A DNA stretch of 6,890 nt from an uncultured Archangium sp. (GTDB lineage: Bacteria > Myxococcota > Myxococcia > Myxococcales > Myxococcaceae). The stretch lies in NCBI GenBank assembly GCA_937875615.1, contig CALNBU010000843.1:1-6890 (forward strand), read 5' to 3'. The notes under the pieces are model-generated. The model was given only the letters and a program-made list of their open reading frames with translations, ran no database searches and was not told the origin of the DNA. Positions 1 to 6,498 of the stretch are shown in pieces. The position numbers and the translations under genes were made by a program. The number at the start of each line of letters is the position of its first letter. Positions within the stretch are counted from its first letter, which is position 1.

Positions 1-2491
1 GAGCTGGTACGTGATGGCCGCCATCGCCGCGCCGCTGCTGGCGGACGGCGGCTGGGCGGAGACCAACCCGTTCAACAACATCATCACCTCCTCGGTGCCG
101 TACGCCGCCGGGGTCGATCTGGTGGCGGAGCGGGTGTCGCCGCCGACCGTGGCCGGGCCGTCCGATCAGGTCGAGGTGGAGGTGCGCTTCAGCAACCAGG
201 GCTTCGCCGCTGCGGGGCCGGTGAACGTGAAGCTGTACGCGTCGTTCGACGGCGATCTGTCGGCCGACGACGTGCTGCTGACCTCGCAGACCATCAACGT
301 GGCGGGGGGCCAGCAGGTGCAGCAGACGCTCTCCTTCGTGATGCCGGGCACGGTCCCTCCCGACAACTACTTCATGCTGCTGCGCCTCGACGACGGTCCG
401 GAGGTGGGGGCCATCGTCGAGCTCAGCGAGCTCAACAACGTGGTCAGCAGCACCTCGAGCATGCAGGTGCGCCAGGCGGACCTGGTGGTCAGTCAGGTGC
501 GGGTGATGCGCAGCGCGCCGCCCATCGAGGAGGTCAGCCAGGTCTTCCTCGGAGAGCCCTCGCGCTTCGAGGCGCTGGTGTCGAACATCGGCGGGGCGAC
601 GGCGCCCCAGGTGCGCCTCGTCTTCTACATGTCCGAGAACGAGCTGCTCAACGGCGCCACGGACCCCTTCGTGGGCAGCATCGACGCCGGGAGCTTCGCG
701 CCCGAGGAGTCGCGCTGGGTGGTGATCCCCGACGCGGTGGTGCCGACGCACCGGCTCAACGGCACGCCGCTGCCCATGCAGCCGTACTTCTTCTTCGGCG
801 CGGCGGTGGCGCCGGGGCTGGTGGAGCAGGACGGCGCGAACAACTTCAAGTCCTCGTCGCCGGTGGTGGGGCGCCCCCCGGCGCCCGACTATCTCCCGGT
901 GGGGATGCTCAACCCGACGCGCGGCGGCGCCGGCGAGGTGGTGCCGGTCACCCGCACCTTCGCCAACTACGGCAACCGCGACGGCGCGCCGGTGAAGTAC
1001 CGCTATTACCTGTCGGCCAACTCCACCATCACCGCCGAGGACATCCCCATGACACGGGTGACCACCTCCGGCGAGGCGCTCGAGGGCGAGGTCAACCTGG
1101 CGGTGGGCCAGTTCGACACCGCGACCGAGCTGGTGCGGCTCCCGGCCACGGTGGCGGCGGCGCAGTACTACGTGGGCGTGCTGGTCGACTCCAGCGGCGT
1201 GGTGGAGGAGGCGAACGAGGAGAACAACGGCCTCGCCGGGCAGCTCATGCAGGTGGTCCCCGCCAGCTTGTCGCTGGGCACCGCGCTGTTGCCCGACGGC
1301 ACGGTGGGGCTCCCCTACTGGGCCCGCCTCGAGGCCAACGGCGGCAACGGGGTCTACGCCTGGGCGCTGGCCGACGCCGCGTCGCTGCCGACCGGACTGT
1401 CGCTGTCTGCGGACGGCGTCATCTCTGGAACGCCCGGTGAAGCGGGCGCCCGGCCGGTGTTGCTCCAGCTCAGCTCCAATGAGCGCACGGTGACGGTGGC
1501 GGTGCCGCTGCGGGTGTCGGCGCCCACCGGCTCGCTGCAGATCCGCGACGCGGCGCTGCCGGCGCCGGTGCAGTGGCGGGCGTACTTCGCGCAGATCGGC
1601 GCGGTGGGCGGCGCGGGCGGGTACCGCTTCGAGGTGGTGCAGGGCGTGCTGCCCCCGGGGCTGGTGCTGACGGACGACGGCTCGCTGTCGGGGACGCCCA
1701 CCGAGGAGGTCGGCACCGAGCGGATCTTCGTGGTGCGGTGCACGGACCTGGTGGGCAACGTCGACGAGCGCGCGTTCGTCACCCGCATCATCGACCGCGC
1801 GCCCTTCAGCATCGTCACCGCGCAGCTGCCGGACACCTGGGTGGGCGCGAGCTACCTCCAGCTGGTCTCCGCGCTCGACCTGAGCGGCAGCCCGGTGGCG
1901 ACGCCGGTGCGCTGGCGCATCCGCGCGGGGACCCTGCCGTCGGGGCTGGCGTTGGAGCCGTCCACCACGGACAACGCCATCATCTCCGGCACGCCGGATC
2001 GCCCCGGTCGCTACGATTTCTCCGTGGAGGCCACCGATGGCCAGCAGCGGGTGGCGGTGCACAACTACATCGTCACCGTCATCGCCTCCGGGGTGAAGGG
2101 GTTGGGCGTGGGCACCCGGCTGGTGAAGCCCGGCGGCGAGGTGCGGGTGGTGTTCAACGCCGAGAACCTCCCCGAGGGCGCCCGTTGGTTCTGGCGCGGC
2201 GGCGAGCTGCCTCCCGGGGTGAGCTTCGACGAGGCCGGCGTGGTGTCCGGCACCGTGCCCGCCGAGGCGCAGACCCGGCTGCACAGCTTCACCGTGGTGG
2301 CGGGCCTCGACGCCGCCGAGCCGTTGACGTCGGTGGCGTGGACCATCGAGGTCAACCCGGTGACGCCGGAGACCTCGAGCTGCGGTGTGGCGGGTGCAGA
2401 GCTGCTATTCTTGGGCGCGGTAGCCCTTTCCCGGCGTCGGCGTGGACCAAACGGCCTGAAATCATTGAAAAACGGGGCATCCTCCCGATGA
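1..2491 (+). CDS. CARDB / putative-Ig repeat surface protein with MYXO-CTERM tail (5' end cut by window)
   Basis: This is a large secreted, probably cell-surface protein whose function is unknown. The frame is open to the left edge. The first visible residues (SWYVMAAIAAP, then ETNPFNN) look like the end of another CARDB repeat, so the start codon lies outside the window and the GTG/ATG at 11-16 is probably internal. Numbering from position 11, CARDB-like modules span about residues 35-155, 156-287 and 292-415. Each ends in a Y/F-rich strand and an 'E..NN' motif. Four He_PIG-type Ig repeats follow (about 418-503, 507-596, 598-690, 694-785), with the LPxGLxL...G.ISGTP signature clearest in the first three and weaker in the last (LPPGVSF...GVVSGT). 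The C-terminus has Cys791, a hydrophobic run and Arg808-Arg811, a MYXO-CTERM signal. CARDB and He_PIG modules are common in adhesive or structural extracellular proteins, so a scaffold or adhesin role is inference. A catalytic domain could lie upstream. The pilin gene follows 77 bases downstream on the same strand. Confidence 0.85.
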   Translation, partial: SWYVMAAIAAPLLADGGWAETNPFNNIITSSVPYAAGVDLVAERVSPPTVAGPSDQVEVEVRFSNQGFAAAGPVNVKLYASFDGDLSADDVLLTSQTINVAGGQQVQQTLSFVMPGTVPPDNYFMLLRLDDGPEVGAIVELSELNNVVSSTSSMQVRQADLVVSQVRVMRSAPPIEEVSQVFLGEPSRFEALVSNIGGATAPQVRLVFYMSENELLNGATDPFVGSIDAGSFAPEESRWVVIPDAVVPTHRLNGTPLPMQPYFFFGAAVAPGLVEQDGANNFKSSSPVVGRPPAPDYLPVGMLNPTRGGAGEVVPVTRTFANYGNRDGAPVKYRYYLSANSTITAEDIPMTRVTTSGEALEGEVNLAVGQFDTATELVRLPATVAAAQYYVGVLVDSSGVVEEANEENNGLAGQLMQVVPASLSLGTALLPDGTVGLPYWARLEANGGNGVYAWALADAASLPTGLSLSADGVISGTPGEAGARPVLLQLSSNERTVTVAVPLRVSAPTGSLQIRDAALPAPVQWRAYFAQIGAVGGAGGYRFEVVQGVLPPGLVLTDDGSLSGTPTEEVGTERIFVVRCTDLVGNVDERAFVTRIIDRAPFSIVTAQLPDTWVGASYLQLVSALDLSGSPVATPVRWRIRAGTLPSGLALEPSTTDNAIISGTPDRPGRYDFSVEATDGQQRVAVHNYIVTVIASGVKGLGVGTRLVKPGGEVRVVFNAENLPEGARWFWRGGELPPGVSFDEAGVVSGTVPAEAQTRLHSFTVVAGLDAAEPLTSVAWTIEVNPVTPETSSCGVAGAELLFLGAVALSRRRRGPNGLKSLKNGASSR
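2372..2443 (+). other. MYXO-CTERM-type C-terminal sorting signal (encoded)
   Basis: This segment encodes a Cys-Gly pair (Cys791 of the visible protein), a roughly 16-residue hydrophobic stretch (AELLFLGAVALS), and four consecutive arginines. The order Cys, transmembrane segment, Arg cluster is the tripartite MYXO-CTERM plan. In myxobacteria such tails are processed by myxosortases, with the cysteine retained on the exported protein. Here another 15 residues follow the Arg cluster (GPNGLKSLKNGASSR), whereas most such tails end at or very near the arginines. Confidence 0.75.
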
Positions 2492-2556
2492 CGTATGGAG
2501 CGATGAGGGGTTCACGTCGATACTCCTTCACGTACCAACCCGCAGCACATCAATCC

Positions 2557-2562
2557 AAGGAG
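2557..2562 (+). promoter_or_regulatory. Shine-Dalgarno site of the pilin gene
   Basis: AAGGAG lies six bases before the ATG at 2569. It is the best ribosome binding site in the window. It fixes the pilin start, although the same frame is open far upstream without stops. Confidence 0.8.
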
Positions 2563-2568
2563 CTATCG

Positions 2569-2832
2569 ATGGCCAAGCTGAACAAGAAGCAGATGCTGAA
2601 GAAGGCGCGTGGTCAGGGCATGACCGAGTACATCATCATCGTCGCGTTGATCGCGATCGCCGCCATCGGCGTCATCACGCTCTTCGGTGACAACATCAAG
2701 AAGCTGTTCGGTATGTCGGCCGACGCCCTCGCCGGCGAGACCACGGTGCAGGCGCGCACCACGACCTCGAACGGCAAGGCGGTCGAAGGCAACAAGACCC
2801 TCAAGTCGTTCGGCGAGAACAACAACTACTGA
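2569..2832 (+). CDS. Flp/Tad-type small pilin subunit (87 aa)
   Basis: This is a predicted prepilin of the Flp class, which assembles into thin type IVb (Tad) pili after prepilin peptidase removes a short leader. The first 14 residues are strongly basic (five Lys and one Arg), ending at Gly15. The sequence then reads GQGMTEYIIIVALIAIAAIG. Cleavage after Gly15 would put Glu20 at +5 and Tyr21 at +6, the usual Flp spacing. A single hydrophobic helix spans about residues 22-40. The mature protein would be about 72 residues, with a polar tail rich in Thr, Asn and Lys ending GENNNY. An AAGGAG site precedes the ATG and a strong terminator follows the stop, so it looks like a short unit of its own or the end of a unit with the upstream surface-protein gene. 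No secretion ATPase, platform, secretin or peptidase gene is visible nearby. I saw no convincing promoter in the 77-base gap. A small exported non-pilin protein is the main alternative. Confidence 0.8.
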   Translation: MAKLNKKQMLKKARGQGMTEYIIIVALIAIAAIGVITLFGDNIKKLFGMSADALAGETTVQARTTTSNGKAVEGNKTLKSFGENNNY

Positions 2833-2853
2833 GCCGCTGCTGGTAGTTGTGAG

Positions 2854-2895
2854 ACGCCACGCTTCGATTGGAAGCGTGGCGTTTTCTTTTTCTTT
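2854..2895 (+). terminator. Rho-independent terminator after the pilin gene
   Basis: A perfect 12-base-pair stem (ACGCCACGCTTC at 2854-2865 pairs with GAAGCGTGGCGT at 2871-2882) closes on the five-base loop GATTG. It is followed directly by a T-rich run interrupted by two C residues, to 2895. It begins 21 bases after the pilin stop codon. The T-run is on the plus-strand side only, so it should act on rightward transcription. It ends only 18 bases before the next start codon. Confidence 0.92.
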
Positions 2896-2901
2896 GAGGT
2901 G
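2896..2901 (+). promoter_or_regulatory. Possible ribosome binding site of the PAP2-like gene
   Basis: GAGGTG is the only purine-rich site before the ATG at 2914. The spacing of 12 bases is longer than ideal. An in-frame TGA at 2902-2904 rules out any earlier start, so the ATG at 2914 is the first possible one. Confidence 0.4.
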
Positions 2902-2913
2902 TGACGCCCGGCG

Positions 2914-4101
2914 ATGTGGAGAGCGCGAGCGAGGTGGTTGCGACCGGCGGAGTGGGCGGTGTTGGTCTTCACCTGCTTCTCGTTGGCGTGGGTCTTCGTC
3001 CATCGTGGCTGGTCGGGCGTGTTGGCGTTGGACCCGGTGTGGGATGTGCGCGGGCGGCGGATTTTCATCGCGCTGGTCATCGTCGCGACGGCCGCGCTGG
3101 CCATCGACTTTCTCCGGCAGCGGGAGCGCCTCCCTGCCCGGTGGCGCCAGCGGATGCGAGCGGCCCTGGTGCTCTGTGTGATCCCGCTCCCGTTGGCGCT
3201 CTGGGTGGTGGCGGCGGAGCCGATGTGGGGCCGCTGGCAGGACGGGGCCGCGGAGGACAAGCTGCACTTCGTCAGCATGGCGGTGTTGCGTGTGGCGGGC
3301 GTGTCATCGCCGCTGTTGGCGGCCTGGCTCTTCGTCGCGCGGGACATGCGTCGGCGCGGAACGCTGGCGCCTCGCGAGCTGGGGCAGGCTGCCTTCCGCG
3401 CGTTGGCCAGCAACTTCCGGGAGTGGTTCCCGCTGCTCCTGCTGCTCCCGGCCTACTCGTCGATGGCCGGCGTCATCGGCCAGCCAGCGCGCGACTTCGA
3501 TGGCGCCATGCAGGTCTTCGACGCGTGGTTGTGGGGCGGTACGCAGCCGGTGGTGGCGCTGCAGCGGATCATCTCCACGGCGCTCTCTGAGTGGTGTGCC
3601 TTCTCCTACGCCTTCTACGCGGTGCAGTACCCGCTGAGCCTCGCGGCGGTGCTCGCGCTCGGTGGGCGGCTGGCGTTGCGGGAGGCGGTGACCGGGTTGT
3701 CGCTCGGGCTCGCCGTCACCTACATCAGCTATGTCCTGATTCCGGTGAAGGGGCCGGCGCTGTCGTTGAGCTTCGAGGTGCCGCTCGACCTCTACTTCGT
3801 CGCCGAGGTGAAGGAGATGCTGATGGACCGCGGTCGCATCACCTGGGACTGCTTCCCCAGCTTCCACACGGCGGGGAGCCTGTTGATGCTCTGGGCCTGC
3901 TTCCGCCATGCGCGGGGCGTGTTCTGGGCCTCGCTGCCGATGGTGCTCACCATCCCCTTCGCGTGCGTGTACCTGCGCTACCACTACGTGGCCGACGTGC
4001 TGGCGGGCATCGCGCTGTTCGCGTTGGTGGCCTGGGTGACGCCCCGGCTGCTCAGGGGTGATCGGGCTGCCGCGGAGGTTGTCGCTTCGCCCACTCGATG
4101 A
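2914..4101 (+). CDS. PAP2-family membrane protein, inositolphosphotransferase (Aur1/Ipt1-like) type
   Basis: This is a 395-residue polytopic inner-membrane protein with about eight to ten hydrophobic segments. The C-terminal third carries PAP2-type motifs. These are CFPSFHT at residues 313-319 (His318) and RYHYVADVLAG at 355-365 (His357 and Asp361), matching the PSxH and H-x3-D catalytic motifs. The spacing and the HYxxD form resemble the Aur1/Ipt1-like branch (PAP2_3) more than classical phosphatases. A PVKGP segment at 277-281 sits where this branch has a conserved Pro/Gly-rich loop; the classical K-x6-RP motif is absent. Known members dephosphorylate lipid phosphates or transfer phospho-head-groups such as phosphoinositol onto ceramide. 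The substrate here cannot be told. The start is the first ATG after an in-frame TGA. The 3' end overlaps the convergent minus-strand gene by 50 bases. The first 110 or so residues share the LRPAEW start and a matching helix pattern with the partial gene at 6499, so the two are paralogues. Confidence 0.85.
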   Translation: MWRARARWLRPAEWAVLVFTCFSLAWVFVHRGWSGVLALDPVWDVRGRRIFIALVIVATAALAIDFLRQRERLPARWRQRMRAALVLCVIPLPLALWVVAAEPMWGRWQDGAAEDKLHFVSMAVLRVAGVSSPLLAAWLFVARDMRRRGTLAPRELGQAAFRALASNFREWFPLLLLLPAYSSMAGVIGQPARDFDGAMQVFDAWLWGGTQPVVALQRIISTALSEWCAFSYAFYAVQYPLSLAAVLALGGRLALREAVTGLSLGLAVTYISYVLIPVKGPALSLSFEVPLDLYFVAEVKEMLMDRGRITWDCFPSFHTAGSLLMLWACFRHARGVFWASLPMVLTIPFACVYLRYHYVADVLAGIALFALVAWVTPRLLRGDRAAAEVVASPTR

Positions 4102-6481
4102 GGTGCGCTGCGGCGCCGCCGGCCTTCTCGGCGCGGCTGAGGCCGAGGTCGAAATCTCCAAGGGCCAGGTGCCGCGCGGCGGCCGCGTGGTGGCGGCCCT
4201 CTTCAGTGGCGTTGCGCAGCTCGAGCGGGCTGCTGGGGAGGTGCGCGAGGGAGCTGAGCAGCGCGTCGACGGAGAGATCCTCGCGCGCGTTGCCTCGCGG
4301 CGTGGAGTACTCGAGGTAGAGCGAGTTGTCGGTGGAGACGAAGCGGTCGAGGGGCGTCGTTCCCCGCTCTTCGTCGATGAGCGCGTCGATGCCCTCGGTG
4401 TTCAGCGCCAGTGAGCCGAGCAGCATCAGCGGATCCTCCGCGGGAACGTGCTCCGTGGCGGGCGTGCCTCGCAGCGCGACGAGGCCCGTGTAGTCGATCC
4501 ACAGCGGGGCCTGGCTGGCGAGCACGATGCCCTGGCCGCCACGGTAGAAGAGCGCGACGTGGGGGAACTCGCTGCGCAGGCTGGCCAGCACCACCGCGAA
4601 GTCCCGCCGGGTGAGGTGGTGCAGCTGCACCCACTGTTGCAGCACGCCTCCGGGGGTGAGCCGGGCGCGGGCCTGCTGGTAGAACTCCCGGTTGTAGAGA
4701 TCCGCAGCGCCAGCGAACCAGATGCTGGAGATCTCCATGGAGATGAGATCGTACTGCCGGTTCGACAGCAGCAGGTGGTTGCGGGCATCGGCGTGGATGA
4801 TGCGAACCCGGGGGCTGCTGAGCGCGCCGTCGTTGATGTGCGAGAAGTACCGCCGCGCGGCGTCGATGATGTCTCCCGAGAGCTCCACCAGCTCGACGTC
4901 GCGGAAGGGCTGCCGGGCGATGGTGCCGAGGCTGCAGCCGGTGCCGAGCCCCACCACCAGCGCGGAGCCCCAGCCGTGCTGCACCAGCATGGGGATCTGC
5001 GCGAACCCACGCTGCGCGTCGACCTCTCCCGAGTCGTTGCCCTGGAACTTCCCGTTGGTGAACAGGGTGAGGGTCCCGGCCTCTTCGACCACCGTGGTGA
5101 GGCCGGCCTCCACCGACTCGTGCTGCCACACCAGCGTGGCCTGCTCCGGCGCGAAGCGCTCGGCGAAGTAGACGTTCGCGCCCGAGGCCAGGGTCAACAT
5201 GTTCCACGGAGGGAGCAACAGCGTGAACGCCACCACCAGGGCCGGCCACAGCCGCGCGCGTCCGCGCAGCATCAGTGCCGCGATGAGCGCGCCGGCCACC
5301 ACCAGGCCCACCAGCACCGTGCGGGAGCCGAAGCGGGGGAGCAGCACGAAGCCGGTGAGCAGCGAGCCCACCACCGCGCCCAGGGTGTTGGCGGCGGAGA
5401 GCCCACCCACCCGGGCCGCGTTGGGCCGCTCCTTCCAGCCCGCGTGCAGCACCAGCGGGTAGAGCGTCCCGAGGGCGGCTGCGGGGAGGAGCAGCAGCTC
5501 GAGGGCGGCGAGCGCGCGCACCGCTTCTCGGGAGGCGAAGCCGGTGGCGATCTTCCCGCTGATGATGAACAGGCTGGGCACGCGGTCCCACAGGGGCAGG
5601 GTGATGGCGAGGCACACCGAGGCGGCCAGCAACAGCCAGCCGACGTTGGGGAGGCCGGCGTTGGTGCGGCGCGCGAGCCAGGCGCTGCCCACGGTGAGGC
5701 CGAAGAGGAAGATGGCCAGCATCACGCCGAAGGCGAAGGCGGAGTTCCCGATGACGGTGCTCAGCAGCTGGAACCAGGTCACCTCGGCGCAGAAGGTGAC
5801 GAAGCCCGACCACGCCGCGAGGCCCAACAGCTTGACGGAGGCGCGCTCTTCGGGGCCCGGCGGCTCCACCGGTCTGGGGGGCGCGAGCTGGCGCGCCAGC
5901 ACGAGCGCCAACACCGCCGCCACCAGGTTGAGGGCGCCGCCGAAGAGCTGGGTGCCCATCAACCCCAGCGAAGGCAACAGGAGGTAGCTGGTGGCGCCGG
6001 CTCCGATGGCCGCGCCCACCAGGTTGGCGGTGTAGAGCCGGGAGATATCGGTGACGCCGTCGAGCGCCCGGGTCACGGCGGGCAGGGTGCCGCCCATGAG
6101 CAGGCTGGGGATCAACGTCAGCCCGAAGGCGAGGACGAAGCGCCCCGCGGCGAGGCGCGGATCATCGGGCTCCAGTCCCCGGGCGACGTCGGCGAAGAGC
6201 GCCATCGCCTGCGGCACCACCAGTGGGAGCGCGCAGGCGGCGAGGGCGATGCCCACCTCCAGCCACACGTACACCTTGAGCGGTGAGCGGGAGCGATCCG
6301 CGTAGCGGCCGAAGAGCACCGCGCCGAGCGCCAGCCCGGCCATCCACGCCGCCAGCACGGTGGAGGTGGCGAAGGCGGAGACGCCGAAGATGCGCGTCAG
6401 CGAACGCTGGAGCGCGACCTCGAAGACCAGGCCGGCGACGCCGGAGAGAACGAACATCAACCACGCGAGGCGAGCACGCAC
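4052..6481 (-). CDS. Membrane protein fused to a spermidine-synthase-like SAM-binding domain (809 aa)
   Basis: Residues 1 to about 425 form 12-13 transmembrane segments with an MFS-like two-half layout. The soluble part has the fold markers of aminopropyltransferases: NGK near 475, a glycine-rich nucleotide loop GLGTG at 511-515, VELVELSGD as the acidic strand after it, then HADARNH. The active-site strand reads MEISSIW from Met582. A late STDNSLYLEYSTPRG motif (about 716-730) is typical of fused transporter/spermidine-synthase proteins. Related fused proteins usually read SEPSNPW at the active-site strand, so the proline and asparagine are lost here; true spermidine synthases have Asp. Polyamine synthesis is therefore doubtful, and the substrate is unknown. 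An Ala/His-rich helical tail covers the last 60 or so residues. The frame stays open to 6736, but I chose GTG at 6481, with a weak AAGAAG six bases before it and the conserved first helix directly after. TTG at 6520 is an alternative that would overlap the divergent gene. The product is probably held in the inner membrane. Confidence 0.82.
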   Translation of the reverse strand: MRARLAWLMFVLSGVAGLVFEVALQRSLTRIFGVSAFATSTVLAAWMAGLALGAVLFGRYADRSRSPLKVYVWLEVGIALAACALPLVVPQAMALFADVARGLEPDDPRLAAGRFVLAFGLTLIPSLLMGGTLPAVTRALDGVTDISRLYTANLVGAAIGAGATSYLLLPSLGLMGTQLFGGALNLVAAVLALVLARQLAPPRPVEPPGPEERASVKLLGLAAWSGFVTFCAEVTWFQLLSTVIGNSAFAFGVMLAIFLFGLTVGSAWLARRTNAGLPNVGWLLLAASVCLAITLPLWDRVPSLFIISGKIATGFASREAVRALAALELLLLPAAALGTLYPLVLHAGWKERPNAARVGGLSAANTLGAVVGSLLTGFVLLPRFGSRTVLVGLVVAGALIAALMLRGRARLWPALVVAFTLLLPPWNMLTLASGANVYFAERFAPEQATLVWQHESVEAGLTTVVEEAGTLTLFTNGKFQGNDSGEVDAQRGFAQIPMLVQHGWGSALVVGLGTGCSLGTIARQPFRDVELVELSGDIIDAARRYFSHINDGALSSPRVRIIHADARNHLLLSNRQYDLISMEISSIWFAGAADLYNREFYQQARARLTPGGVLQQWVQLHHLTRRDFAVVLASLRSEFPHVALFYRGGQGIVLASQAPLWIDYTGLVALRGTPATEHVPAEDPLMLLGSLALNTEGIDALIDEERGTTPLDRFVSTDNSLYLEYSTPRGNAREDLSVDALLSSLAHLPSSPLELRNATEEGRHHAAAARHLALGDFDLGLSRAEKAGGAAAHLIEWAKRQPPRQPDHP

Positions 6482-6498
6482 TGGTAGCTTCTTACGCC

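Noticed and set aside
2388..2404. Possible sigma-54 promoter ahead of the pilin (TGGC with a correctly spaced GC)
   Set aside because: The GG and GC pairs are in the right register, but the middle of both boxes departs from consensus (GG for AC, GA for TT). In DNA this GC-rich such a match is expected by chance.
2465..2524. TTGAAA (2465) and GATACT (2519) as possible -35 and -10 boxes for the pilin
   Set aside because: They are far too distant from each other to form one promoter, and neither has a good partner box at 16-18 bases.
1573..2832. A long plus-strand frame running through the Ig repeats into the pilin
   Set aside because: The first part is an Arg/Gly/Ala-rich shadow of the surface protein. 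Only the segment from ATG 2569, preceded by AAGGAG, makes sense as a protein.
2563..3267. Minus-strand frame covering the pilin, the terminator and the start of the PAP2-like gene
   Set aside because: It crosses a strong plus-strand terminator and is antisense to two well-supported genes. The product is basic low-complexity sequence.
4110..4119. GC palindrome GCGGCGCCGC near the convergent gene ends
   Set aside because: It is short, lies inside the minus-strand coding region and has no T-run on either side, so it is not supported as a terminator.
4448..6286. A 612-codon open frame on the plus strand, antisense to the synthase-like gene
   Set aside because: Its product is rich in Gln, Glu, His, Gly and Arg with no recognisable domain, as expected for the mirror frame of a GC-rich gene. 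The minus strand has clear family motifs.
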